DNA of 64,000 nucleotides from Paraferrimonas sedimenticola (GTDB lineage Bacteria > Pseudomonadota > Gammaproteobacteria > Enterobacterales > Shewanellaceae). A program made the position numbers and the translations under genes. Positions 44,399 to 53,058 of the stretch are shown here, one piece after another. The notes under the pieces are model-generated. The model was not told where the DNA came from. It worked only from the letters and a program-made list of their open reading frames with translations, and searched no databases. The DNA lies in assembly GCF_002282855.1 (NCBI RefSeq), contig NZ_NRIR01000003.1, forward strand, positions 124,001 through 188,000, given 5' to 3'. Each line of letters starts with the position of its first letter. The first letter of the stretch is position 1.

Positions 44399-45316
44399 AT
44401 GGCCATGGTAACTATTACCGACGTAGGTCCTCGCGACGGCCTACAAAATCAAGCAAAGCACTTAAGCGTGGCTGAGCGTGTGGAATTGATTCAAGGGCTG
44501 GTGGATGCCGGTGTTAACAGCATCGAAGCTGGTGCTTTTGTCTCACCTAAAGCCGTGCCTGCAATGGCGGGGGCTGACGAGCTGTTTGCACAAATTCAGC
44601 CGTTGCAATCGCGCTGTCAGTTTCAGGCGCTCATTCCCAACGTACGCGGTTACCAAGCCGCAGTTGCTGCCGGTGCCAAAAAGATTCTGTTTGTGTTGTG
44701 TGCTAACGACACCATGAACATGAAAAACGTGCGCATGACTCGTCAGCAAAGCGTGGAGCAACTCAAAGAGTTGTTGGCCATGGCAAAAGCCGACGGCGTA
44801 AAGATTCTGACCTGTATCGCGGTGGCCTGGCGCTGCCCCTTTGAAGGCAAAACCGACCCTGAGCAAGTGATTGCATTGGCGCAGTTGCTCACTGAAATGG
44901 GCGCTGACGATTTGGTGATTGCTGACACCATAGGTGCAGCAAACCCGATGGAAGTGGAAAGCCTAATGAGCCGCTTAGTTAAGGCCCATGGCGCCGATAA
45001 GATTGCGGTTCACTTTCATGACACACGCGCCATGGGATTGGCCAATGCCTATGCGGCTTACCAAGCTGGTGTGCGTCGTTTCGATGCCTCCGTTGGCGGC
45101 CTGGGTGGTTGCCCATTCGCCCCAGGTGCCACTGGCAATGTCACTACCGAAGATTTGGTGATGATGTTTGAACAGATGGGCGTGGACACAGGCATTGACC
45201 TTGAAAAGTTAATGGCTGTGGGGCGCAGAGCCGGTGAGTTAACCGAGACTCAAACCGGAGGTCGCGCGCGCGATTGGCGCGAGCTACAAGTGTCTCGCGG
45301 ACAGTCGTTAAGGTAG
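44399..45316 (+). CDS. HMG-CoA lyase-like / citramalyl-CoA-type lyase
   Basis: 305 residues, TIM-barrel DRE-metallolyase family. TDVGPRDGLQNQ start, VHFHDTRAMG metal ligands, and VGGLGGCPFAPGATGNVTTEDLV, the HMG-CoA-lyase signature with its catalytic Cys. Cleaves a 3-hydroxy-acyl-CoA bearing a carboxylate into two acyl products. Between a CaiB transferase and LeuCD-type proteins the best guess is (alkyl)malyl/citramalyl-CoA cleavage to pyruvate plus acyl-CoA; leucine degradation would need other partners not seen here. Confidence 0.9.
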   Translation: MAMVTITDVGPRDGLQNQAKHLSVAERVELIQGLVDAGVNSIEAGAFVSPKAVPAMAGADELFAQIQPLQSRCQFQALIPNVRGYQAAVAAGAKKILFVLCANDTMNMKNVRMTRQQSVEQLKELLAMAKADGVKILTCIAVAWRCPFEGKTDPEQVIALAQLLTEMGADDLVIADTIGAANPMEVESLMSRLVKAHGADKIAVHFHDTRAMGLANAYAAYQAGVRRFDASVGGLGGCPFAPGATGNVTTEDLVMMFEQMGVDTGIDLEKLMAVGRRAGELTETQTGGRARDWRELQVSRGQSLR

Positions 45317-45319
45317 GCC

Positions 45320-46744
45320 ATGACTCAGGGAATGAATTTATTCGACAAGGTATGGTTTGAACACCAAGTCAGCGTAGACGAGTCAGGCAACGCGCTGTTG
45401 TACATCGACCGTCATATCATTCACGAAATCACTTCTGCGCAGGCTTTTGATGGCTTGCGCATCGCCAATCGTCCTATTTGGCGCAAAGAATCCTTGTTGG
45501 CAATGGCCGATCACCAAGTCCCGACTCAAGACCGAGAATTGGGTGATGCGGGCTTTCCTGATAAAGGCGCGCTGATTCAGGTTAAGACCCTGAATGACAA
45601 TTGCGAAACCAATGACGTGGCACAGTACGGACTGGATGACGATCGCCACGGCATTGTGCACGTAGCAGCGCCAGAGCAAGGCGCAGTACTGCCAGGCATG
45701 ACCTTAGTTTGTGGAGACTCGCACTCGTCGACCCATGGTGCGTTTGCAGTTCTAGCACAAGGCATAGGCACCAGCGACGTTGAGCATGTGATGGCTAGCC
45801 AGTGTCTTTTGCAACAAAAGCCCAAGGTGATGCGAATTGTTGTCAATGGCCAGTTGGGCTTTGGAGTTACCGCCAAAGACTTGGCTTTGTATTTGATAAG
45901 CCAAATCGGCTGCGCTGGCGCCAGTGGTTACGCCATCGAATACGCCGGAGATGCGGTACAAGCGCTGTCGATGGAAGGGCGCATGACCCTATGTAATATG
46001 AGCATCGAAATGGGTGCTCGTTGCGGCATGGTGGCGTTTGACCAGACCACTCAGGCGTATTTAGAAGGCCTACCAAACGCGCCTAAAGGGCAGGATTGGC
46101 AACAGGCGCTAGATTACTGGCAAACCCTGAGTAGCGATACTGGTGCCACTTTTGATGCAGAGTTTGTGTTTGAGGCAGCTGATATTGCACCTCAGGTAAG
46201 CTGGGGTACTAAGCCTGACCAAACCATTGCCATAGGCCAAACCATTCCATCGCTTGCTCAAGCCAGTTCGTCGGTTCAGAGCAGCGACTGGGCACGAGCG
46301 TACGAATACATGGGCGTTGGCGCTGATGCCTGCATTGGCAGCTATGCTATCGACCAGGTGTTCATTGGTAGCTGCACCAACGGACGTTTAGAAGACATTC
46401 GCGCCGTGGCGGAAGTGGTAAAAGGCCGCAAACTGGCCAGCCATATCAAGCGAGCCATGGTGGTACCCGGTTCCGCCAAAGTGAAGCGATTAGCCGAGAG
46501 TGAAGGGCTGGACAAAATCTTGGTCGAGGCAGGATTTCAATGGCGCGAAGCCGGTTGTTCTATGTGTAACGCCATGAACCCAGATCGCCTCGAGCCAGGT
46601 GAGCGCTGCGCGTCGACTTCGAATCGAAACTTTGAAGGACGCCAAGGACTGGGTGGACGAACCCATTTGGTGTCGCCTGCGATGGCAGCCGCGGCGGCAA
46701 TTGCCGGTCACTTTGTCGATGTTCGTCAGTGGCAGGAGAACTAA
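45320..46744 (+). CDS. LeuC-type hydro-lyase large subunit (aconitase superfamily)
   Basis: 474 residues, full length. Fe-S cysteines in FIGSCTNGR and EAGCSMCNAM. GDSHSSTHGAFAVLAQGIGTSDVEHV is close to E. coli LeuC. There is no leuA or leuB here; the setting is CoA transferase and lyase genes. LeuCD enzymes hydrate citraconate to citramalate-type products, and relatives hydrate dimethylmaleate, so a catabolic hydratase for a substituted maleate fits. Four-base gap from the lyase gene and 2-bp gap to leuD. Confidence 0.92.
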   Translation: MTQGMNLFDKVWFEHQVSVDESGNALLYIDRHIIHEITSAQAFDGLRIANRPIWRKESLLAMADHQVPTQDRELGDAGFPDKGALIQVKTLNDNCETNDVAQYGLDDDRHGIVHVAAPEQGAVLPGMTLVCGDSHSSTHGAFAVLAQGIGTSDVEHVMASQCLLQQKPKVMRIVVNGQLGFGVTAKDLALYLISQIGCAGASGYAIEYAGDAVQALSMEGRMTLCNMSIEMGARCGMVAFDQTTQAYLEGLPNAPKGQDWQQALDYWQTLSSDTGATFDAEFVFEAADIAPQVSWGTKPDQTIAIGQTIPSLAQASSSVQSSDWARAYEYMGVGADACIGSYAIDQVFIGSCTNGRLEDIRAVAEVVKGRKLASHIKRAMVVPGSAKVKRLAESEGLDKILVEAGFQWREAGCSMCNAMNPDRLEPGERCASTSNRNFEGRQGLGGRTHLVSPAMAAAAAIAGHFVDVRQWQEN

Positions 46745-46746
46745 CT

Positions 46747-47388
46747 ATGCAGGCATTAACTCAGTTGACTGCCAAAGTGGCAATAATGGATCGCGACAAT
46801 GTGGATACCGACGCCATCATGCCCAAGCAGTATCTGCAAAGCGTTAAGAAGAACGGCTATGGCGATTGGGCTTTTGACGATTGGCGCTATCTCGACCCAG
46901 GTGAAGTATCGACAGATACCGCTACTCGGCGTGTAAACCCAGATTTCGAGCTGAATCAGGCGCAAGCCCAAGGTGCTGAGGTGCTGATAACCAGAGATAA
47001 CTTTGGCTGTGGTTCTTCACGAGAGCACGCGGTGTGGGGCATTCGAGACATGGGCTTTCGAGTAATTATTGCCTCCAGTTTTGGCGACATTTTTCTCAAC
47101 AATTGCTTCAACAACGGTGTGCTGGCAATCAGTCTGCCCAAGGACGAGATTCAAGCCTTATTCGAGAACTGTGAACAAGGCTCGACCCTAAGTGTGGACT
47201 TGGAAAATCAGACAATTTCTGCCAGTGGGAAAGAGTACCCTTTCGAAGTTGAAGCCATGCGTCGCTATCGCTTGCTCAATGGCTTAGACAGCATTGGTAT
47301 GACGCTAGGTAAAAGTGAACAAATTCGAGAATTTGAGAGTAAGCACAAAGCCAAACACCATTATTTTTTCACGCCTTTGGCGAGGTAA
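46747..47388 (+). CDS. LeuD-type hydro-lyase small subunit
   Basis: 213 residues from ATG 46747; a GTG at 46729 lies inside leuC. DTDAIMPKQYLQSVKKNGYG, DWRYLDPGE, ENFGCGSSREHA-like NFGCGSSREHAVWG and LNGLDSIGMTLG follow E. coli LeuD closely. Forms the swivelling domain of the [4Fe-4S] hydratase with the preceding protein. See the leuC-type entry for role. Confidence 0.93.
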   Translation: MQALTQLTAKVAIMDRDNVDTDAIMPKQYLQSVKKNGYGDWAFDDWRYLDPGEVSTDTATRRVNPDFELNQAQAQGAEVLITRDNFGCGSSREHAVWGIRDMGFRVIIASSFGDIFLNNCFNNGVLAISLPKDEIQALFENCEQGSTLSVDLENQTISASGKEYPFEVEAMRRYRLLNGLDSIGMTLGKSEQIREFESKHKAKHHYFFTPLAR

Positions 47389-47417
47389 CTCAAGGGCCTT
47401 AGACATAGGGGACAACT

Positions 47418-48413
47418 ATGCTGAAAAGGTTATTTCGCGGACTCGGTATGCTGGTACTGGGTCTGCTGTTAGTTATCGTCGCAGGGCTTGGGGTCATTGC
47501 GCTGACCCACATGGACAAGAGCTTACAAGAGACTCAGCAAGCCCTGAGAGTCGATGCCGATTCGCTAAACACCTTAGCCCACAAGGGCACCGAGTTGGTG
47601 TACCAGGTTGAAGGCCAAGGGCAACCGATTGTATTGATTCACTCGCACTTTTTCTCGATGAAAATGTGGGACCAATACGCCGAGCGCCTTAGCCAAAATT
47701 ATCAAGTGATCCGCTTTGATTTGACCTCGCATGGGTTGACGGGGCCTGAGAGCAATCACGACTACTCCATGAACCGAGACCTTGAGTTGTTGGATGCCTT
47801 AGTGGAGCACTTGCAGCTGGATGATTTGGTATTGGTAGGCAGCTCGCTAGGCGGCAATATTGCTATCAACTATACCTCGCGATACCCGCAAAAGGTGAAA
47901 GCCTTGGTGTTGCAAAACTCCGGTGGATTTCGCAAGGCCAATAGTCGCGGTGGGCGCGGAGAGGACATGCCGGGGTGGGCTGATTACTTGCTGTACGCGA
48001 TGCCAACCATGGCTTACGACGCGTTTTTTGACTGGATGACTAAGGTCGATATGCCCAATGCAGAGCAACACAAACAAGATTTTGCTTCAGGCTTTTTGCG
48101 CAAGGGCAATCGTTACGCCGAGATGCAACGCATTCGACAGTTTAAAACCGGTGATACCGCAGGGCTACTGCAGAGCATCTCTCAGCCTGTGATGATTCAG
48201 TGGGGCGAGCAAAACCCCCAGTTGCCGGTGGTTTTACTGCAGCAATTTGAGAACAATCTCACCCAAAGTCAGCACGTAATCAGTCGCGTGTATCCTGGGG
48301 TTGGCCATGTATTGAGTCTTGAGGCGCCAATTTCTACTGTGGCTGACGTGCAAGCCTTTATTGAAGCTGTCCCGAGCTACTCGGAAATCAGCCAAGGAGG
48401 CGAGGCCTTATGA
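47418..48413 (+). CDS. Membrane-anchored alpha/beta hydrolase
   Basis: 331 residues. An N-terminal transmembrane helix (about 8-30) should place the catalytic domain in the periplasm. IVLIHSHFFSMKMWDQY (oxyanion), VGSSLGGNIAIN (Ser nucleophile) and GVGHVLSLEAP (His) are present. Resembles epoxide hydrolase/lipase-type enzymes; plant pheophytinase is in the same broad class but that level of resolution is not possible here. Overlaps the next gene by 4 bp. Confidence 0.85.
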   Translation: MLKRLFRGLGMLVLGLLLVIVAGLGVIALTHMDKSLQETQQALRVDADSLNTLAHKGTELVYQVEGQGQPIVLIHSHFFSMKMWDQYAERLSQNYQVIRFDLTSHGLTGPESNHDYSMNRDLELLDALVEHLQLDDLVLVGSSLGGNIAINYTSRYPQKVKALVLQNSGGFRKANSRGGRGEDMPGWADYLLYAMPTMAYDAFFDWMTKVDMPNAEQHKQDFASGFLRKGNRYAEMQRIRQFKTGDTAGLLQSISQPVMIQWGEQNPQLPVVLLQQFENNLTQSQHVISRVYPGVGHVLSLEAPISTVADVQAFIEAVPSYSEISQGGEAL

Positions 48414-49429
48414 AAAAGTTCTTCGTAGCCATTGCCATTGGCTTGGTGAGCGCCTGCTCGCCGGCAGAGGTGGAGTTGCCGCCGGTACCAGAGCAGACTT
48501 TGCAGGTGGCCAGTGCGATGCAACTGCCTTTGCAGCAAAGCGGTTCGTACCAAGTGTTCGACCATGAGTACACTCAGCTCAACGCTGGCCCCAGAGAACT
48601 GAATGTTCGACTGCTCAGCCCAAAGGAGGCCGGGGAATATCCTTTACTGGTGTTCAGTCACGGTTTTTGGTCAACCCAAGGTAAGTACGATGCGCTTTTA
48701 GCGCACTGGGTAAGTCACGGTTATGTGGTGGCCAGTGTCGATCATGTGGACTGTTGTTCTATGCCTAAGGGGATTTTTAACAGCCTGCGCTATGGCAATT
48801 TGGGCCTTATCGAAAAGCGTAAGCAAGATATCGTCAGTTTAATGGACCAGCTACCAAGCTTGTTAGAGATGCACGGCTTGTCGGGGCAAGTCTTGCTCGA
48901 CCAGGTGGCTATTACCGGTCATTCCTTTGGGGGTTTTACTGCACAGATGTTTGCCGGTGCTACTGCAACCGTCGACGGAGCTCAGGTGGCCAACGAAGAA
49001 CTGAGCGACGAGTTGCTGCAGAAAGTGAAAGCCGTGGTGGCTGTGTCACCGCCGGGCCCCATGTTTGATGAGATTACGCCGGCGAGTTGGACCAGTTTAA
49101 ACAAGCCAACACTAGTCACCACAGGGTCTTGGGATGTGGATGCCAGGTTTTTCCCAGATTACCGCCTGCATTTAACTTCGTTTGAGCAAGCGCCTGCGGG
49201 AGACAAATTCGCCCTCACTTTGGCGGGAGCGGACCATTATTTCGGCCAATTGATATGTCGTCCCGAGCGCGAAGTTGAACCACAAACATTGCAGTTTGAG
49301 TGGCTACTGGCCTTTAGTACCGCCTTTTTAGACCATTACCTCAAGGGCCAAAGCGAGCCTTGGTTGAGGTTACAAGCACAAAACATCGAGCAGATTTCAC
49401 AGGGATTTGCCCACTTAAATAGTAAGTAA
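48410..49429 (+). CDS. Chlorophyllase/PAF-acetylhydrolase-like lipoprotein hydrolase
   Basis: 339 residues. Signal peptide with lipobox LVSACSP (Cys16). YPLLVFSHGFWSTQGKYDALLAHWVSHGYVVASVDH follows the pattern of plant chlorophyllase (YPVLLFFHG...SHGFIVVAP) and PAF acetylhydrolase. Nucleophile elbow GHSFGG, later DHYFG as candidate His region. Such enzymes cleave phytol, acyl or acetyl esters. Surface or periplasmic location suggests the first step on an outside ester, perhaps a chlorophyll derivative (inference). Confidence 0.8.
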   Translation: MKKFFVAIAIGLVSACSPAEVELPPVPEQTLQVASAMQLPLQQSGSYQVFDHEYTQLNAGPRELNVRLLSPKEAGEYPLLVFSHGFWSTQGKYDALLAHWVSHGYVVASVDHVDCCSMPKGIFNSLRYGNLGLIEKRKQDIVSLMDQLPSLLEMHGLSGQVLLDQVAITGHSFGGFTAQMFAGATATVDGAQVANEELSDELLQKVKAVVAVSPPGPMFDEITPASWTSLNKPTLVTTGSWDVDARFFPDYRLHLTSFEQAPAGDKFALTLAGADHYFGQLICRPEREVEPQTLQFEWLLAFSTAFLDHYLKGQSEPWLRLQAQNIEQISQGFAHLNSK

Positions 49430-49450
49430 ACAGTTGTCAGGGAGTGGTAT

Positions 49451-50635
49451 ATGCCCTTGTTATTCGCGGTCGTATTGATCGAACTCATTGGATTCGGGAT
49501 TGTTATCCCCATTCTGCCTTTTTTGGCGCCAAGCCTTGGCGCATCTAACTTTGATATCGCGCTAATTATTGCGGTTTTCTCGGTATTCTCTGGTCTATGT
49601 GGTGGTTACTGGGGAGCGCTCAGCGACAAAGTCGGGCGTAAGCCGGTGATGGCGGCTTGTCTGTTTCTCACCGCCATTTCCTATTTGGTGTTGGCGTTTG
49701 CCGAGACTTTGACCATGGTTTACGTAGCTCGCATCATGGCGGGCTGTAGCGCTGGGGTTTATGGGGTTGCGTCGGCGATGGTGGCGGATCTTAGTGACGA
49801 GAAGAATCGAACCAAAAGCATGGGATTGATTGGTGCGGCATTTGGCCTAGGCATGGTAGTAGGCCCATTTCTTGGCGGTGTATTGGCCGGTGAGGCGCTG
49901 AACTTCACCTTGCCATCGCTGGTTGCAGCGGCCTTGTCTGCGATTGCCGCTGTGCTTTGTTTGGTGATCCTGCCTGAATCTCTGAGCAAGCGCGACAGGG
50001 CTGAGAATCGCGCCCAACGCAAACACAGACGAACCTTGTACCAATTGCTCAAAGAAATTCAATGTCGTTGGTTGGTGAGCCTGTACCTGCTGCACTCCAT
50101 GGTGATTTCGATTACCGGTTATCTATTCCCTCTCTGGACGGGTTACAACCTAGGCTGGGGTCCCAAAGAAATTGGTTATGTGTTTGGCGTTCAAGGTTTG
50201 GCCATGGCGGCTCTGCAAGGCCGTTTAGTTGGGATTTTGGCGGCGCGGTTTGGCGAGGTGCAAATGATGATAGTTGGCCTAGTGCTGCTTATTAGCGGTT
50301 ATGCTATTGCGACTCAAAGCTCTGACCTGCCGTGGGTGCTGGTGGCTTTCTTTGGGATTATCACAGGTGCCACCATTTGTACTCCAGTGATGAACTCCTT
50401 GCTGTCGCAACGCACACCACTGTCGAACCGCGGTCGAGTGATGGGCTCGTCGATGGCGATTGGCGCTTGGGGTCGAGTGGCCGGACCGCTGAGCGCCGGT
50501 GTCGTACTAACTCAATTTGGCTACGAAGCGGCGTGGGGTATTGGCATAGTCATGGGGCTGGTGTTTATCGTTTGGCCGATTGTTGAGTTGGGTCGCGCGC
50601 CCCAACAAGAGCAGGCTACCGCGCCGGAAAGTTAA
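49451..50635 (+). CDS. MFS transporter (DHA1/TetA-like)
   Basis: 394 residues with 12 predicted helices. GALSDKVGRKPVM loop motif, MVYVARIMAGCSAGVYGVASA in helix 4 and a GMVVGPFLGGVLAG helix-5 motif typical of 12-helix drug:proton antiporters. Last plus-strand gene of the island, 21 bp after the hydrolase gene. Could export toxic intermediates or import the substrate. Its end overlaps the convergent LysR gene by 4 bp. Confidence 0.92.
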   Translation: MPLLFAVVLIELIGFGIVIPILPFLAPSLGASNFDIALIIAVFSVFSGLCGGYWGALSDKVGRKPVMAACLFLTAISYLVLAFAETLTMVYVARIMAGCSAGVYGVASAMVADLSDEKNRTKSMGLIGAAFGLGMVVGPFLGGVLAGEALNFTLPSLVAAALSAIAAVLCLVILPESLSKRDRAENRAQRKHRRTLYQLLKEIQCRWLVSLYLLHSMVISITGYLFPLWTGYNLGWGPKEIGYVFGVQGLAMAALQGRLVGILAARFGEVQMMIVGLVLLISGYAIATQSSDLPWVLVAFFGIITGATICTPVMNSLLSQRTPLSNRGRVMGSSMAIGAWGRVAGPLSAGVVLTQFGYEAAWGIGIVMGLVFIVWPIVELGRAPQQEQATAPES

Positions 50636-51537
50636 TCACCATTGGTACCGTCGACGTTGTTTTGTGCTGTGGTCAGTCGCTCAATGAAGTAGTTGAGTAC
50701 TGAGGCGTTTTGGTTTTGCGGGGGAAATAATACATCTACGGGCAAGCCGCGCACATCATAGGATTCGAATGGCATAAAACCAACCAAGCTACCATGCTCA
50801 ATGCGGGGTTGTGCATCTGCCACAGCAGTAATTGCCCATCCGACGTCGTTTTCCACTAAGCTCAAAAGATCTTGGGTCGAACTAGCAACGATTTTACGAT
50901 TGGATATCATGCCTTCTAGTTGTAGTAGGGGATTATCCAACATAGAGCGTAGAACGATTTGTGGCTTTTCTATCAAATCTTCTACGCGAACTTCTTCTAA
51001 ATCAGCAAGCTCTGAATCTTTGGAGCAAATAGCAACAACCTCAGCCTGAGCAAATTGGATGTAATCCAAGTGGGTATCTACCGCGGACGCTTGTATTCTA
51101 ATCAACACGTTAATGTCTTTTTTATCAAAAGCCGTCTCTAGCGTTTTTCTTGGTCCTCGCATTAACTCAAATTCGGTGTGAGGGAATTGCCGCATGGTTC
51201 GAGCTAGCGCCTCTTCAAATACTGAAATAGGTACTAACTCACCAATGCCCAGCACAAACCGAGTTTCGCCGTCATTCATTTCGTCTTGCACAATGGCGTT
51301 CACACGTTTGGCTTGACGGAGCAGGGTCTTACCGTGGTCAAACAGACGTTCACCCGCTGGAGTCAAAGTAGCTTTCTTGGTATCGCGATTGAACAAATCA
51401 CAGCCCATGTCGCGCTCGAGCTTGGCGATGCACATGCTCACGCCACTAGGGACTCTATTCAATGCCTTGGCGGCACCGCTAAACGAGCCGTGCTCAACGC
51501 AGGCGACGAACACGTTTAGGTATTCCAGATTTATCAC
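50632..51537 (-). CDS. LysR-type regulator of the catabolic island
   Basis: 301 residues. Winged HTH at residues 3-62 (SFSGAAKALNRVPSGVSMCIAKLERDMGCDLFNR). The effector domain has GIGELVPISVFEEAL, LDNPLLQLEG and VENDVGWA, blocks also found in the LysR protein at 61169-62074, so the two are paralogues. Located at the end of the island and opposite in direction, so it is the obvious candidate controller (inference). Confidence 0.9.
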   Translation of the reverse strand: MINLEYLNVFVACVEHGSFSGAAKALNRVPSGVSMCIAKLERDMGCDLFNRDTKKATLTPAGERLFDHGKTLLRQAKRVNAIVQDEMNDGETRFVLGIGELVPISVFEEALARTMRQFPHTEFELMRGPRKTLETAFDKKDINVLIRIQASAVDTHLDYIQFAQAEVVAICSKDSELADLEEVRVEDLIEKPQIVLRSMLDNPLLQLEGMISNRKIVASSTQDLLSLVENDVGWAITAVADAQPRIEHGSLVGFMPFESYDVRGLPVDVLFPPQNQNASVLNYFIERLTTAQNNVDGTNGD

Positions 51538-51670
51538 AACGTTCTCAATACAGACCTTGGTTATTAAAATTTAGCATGTCCTGTTGGATACGGTACTGAG
51601 GTGTACAAAAATGAACAACACTCTCATCTGTTTTTCTCTATATCTTTCAGCTAATTACTCCGTTCGAGTG

Positions 51671-51961
51671 TTAGTTGCAGCGAATCATTTCATTAAGGCT
51701 AAAGCTCTCTACGCAACCTTGGGTCGCCAGAGCGTAAGCCGCGACATGTTCACTTTCCATGTGAGCCCGCCAAAGCTTGCGAGATTGCCAATTTTCGTAG
51801 AACACAAACAAGGCTGGATTATCCTTGTCTTGGTGCAGGTCGTAATTAATGCAGCCGGCTTCGGCGCGAGTAGGTTCGAGTAGGCGAAGTAACTCGCGCT
51901 TTACCAGTTCGGTATGCGCTTGTTTGGCTAGTATCTTTGCCACTATGGTGAGTTGGGTCAT
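51671..51961 (-). CDS. Antibiotic biosynthesis monooxygenase (ABM) domain protein
   Basis: 96 residues, a single dimeric ferredoxin-like domain: TIVAKILAKQAHTELVKREL, EAGCINYDLHQDKDNPALFVFYENW, and a MESEHV segment. Members include quinol monooxygenases (YgiN) and heme-degrading IsdG-like enzymes; catalytic details cannot be assigned. Lies between the LysR gene and the CDF exporter on the minus strand. Confidence 0.85.
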   Translation of the reverse strand: MTQLTIVAKILAKQAHTELVKRELLRLLEPTRAEAGCINYDLHQDKDNPALFVFYENWQSRKLWRAHMESEHVAAYALATQGCVESFSLNEMIRCN

Positions 51962-51976
51962 ACGCGTCCTCTGTGG

Positions 51977-52927
51977 TTAGTTAGCGACTTCCCTAGGATG
52001 AACTTCAATGGTGACGTGCGCCAGCGCGACTTTGCTCATTAACAGTTGTTTATAGAACTCAGGTGGTTGTGGCGTATCACTGACTAAGCTGACAATTGCT
52101 GCCTGATGATGCCCGGATAGCTTCCACACGTGCAAGTCGACCACTTGGCCGTCACCATCGTCTTCAATTGTGCGCTTTATGGTTTCGCTAATCGCGTTGT
52201 CTGGCGCCCGGTCTAACAAGGTCGGGTAGGTGTCCTTAATCAAGCCCCAGCCCCAGCGAGTGATAATTACAGCGCCCACTATGCCCATGATGGGGTCCAG
52301 CCCCGGCATACCAAAGTATCGAGCGGCCAATAGTGCAAAAATTGCGGTTAATGAGGTTAGGGCGTCCGCCAGCACATGCAGGTAGGCGGCGTATAGATTA
52401 TGGTCGTGGCTATGACTATGAGAGTGAGAGTGGTCGTGCGAATGGCCGTGATGGTGGTGTTCGTGGTGGTCGTCCCCTTGATGCAACAAATAGGCGCAGA
52501 CCAAATTGACCACCAAGCCGACGACGGCCACCATTAACGCGTTGGAATAATCTATGGCTACTGGTTCGATTAAACGCCACACCGACTCAAGCGCCATCAT
52601 CGCCGCCACTAACACCAATGCGACGGCGCTTGTGAACCCAGCCAGAATATTTACTTTGCCAGCACCAAAAGTGTACATAGGGTTGTTGGCCGCTTTCCGT
52701 GCGTATCGATAAGCGAACAGGGTCAAGCCAAATGCGGCAACATGGGTGGCCATGTGCCAACCATCGGCCAATAGCGCCATCGAGCCGGTCATATAACCCG
52801 CCACAATTTCGATAATCATCATGGCTGCAGTTATAAGAACTGCGTACAGAGTGCGACGTTCGTTTTTCTTTTGCTGGAGGCCGAAATTGTGCTCGTGTCG
52901 CCAGCTTTCTAGGGAAGATTCCTGCAT
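51977..52927 (-). CDS. Cation diffusion facilitator metal exporter (DmeF-like)
   Basis: 316 residues from ATG 52927; the frame extends to a TTG at 52978 with no ribosome site. Six helices, with ADGWHMATH in TM2 and VLADALTS in TM5 holding metal ligands. Between TM4 and TM5 is a loop of alternating His/Gly/Ser/Asp residues (about 175-200), usual in zinc, cobalt or nickel exporters. C-terminal cytoplasmic domain with VVDLHVWKLSGHH. Exports divalent metal with the proton gradient. Confidence 0.93.
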   Translation of the reverse strand: MQESSLESWRHEHNFGLQQKKNERRTLYAVLITAAMMIIEIVAGYMTGSMALLADGWHMATHVAAFGLTLFAYRYARKAANNPMYTFGAGKVNILAGFTSAVALVLVAAMMALESVWRLIEPVAIDYSNALMVAVVGLVVNLVCAYLLHQGDDHHEHHHHGHSHDHSHSHSHSHDHNLYAAYLHVLADALTSLTAIFALLAARYFGMPGLDPIMGIVGAVIITRWGWGLIKDTYPTLLDRAPDNAISETIKRTIEDDGDGQVVDLHVWKLSGHHQAAIVSLVSDTPQPPEFYKQLLMSKVALAHVTIEVHPREVAN

Positions 52928-53030
52928 GCGAGTGATTATCGATGTTATTTGGGTTTGTTTGATTTTAAGTCGGCACAAGGATTAAAAATGAGAGCTGTTT
53001 GGCATTTATTGCACATGCGCTGTAGGGAGA

Positions 53031-53048
53031 GGGAGCCAATTGGCTCCC
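53031..53048. terminator. Hairpin between CDF and barrel genes
   Basis: GGGAGCCAATTGGCTCCC is a perfect 18-bp palindrome just after the end of the gene at 53059 (minus strand). T-rich only on the plus side. Confidence 0.5.
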
Positions 53049-53058
53049 GGTTTTGTGG

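Noticed and set aside
45320-47388. Leucine biosynthesis leuCD
   Set aside because: No leuA or leuB is present; the genes sit between an HMG-CoA-lyase-like gene and hydrolases in a CoA-transferase operon, so a catabolic role is more likely despite close LeuCD similarity.
51584-51883. Plus-strand frame over the ABM gene
   Set aside because: The minus strand encodes a full ABM domain; this frame is its shadow.
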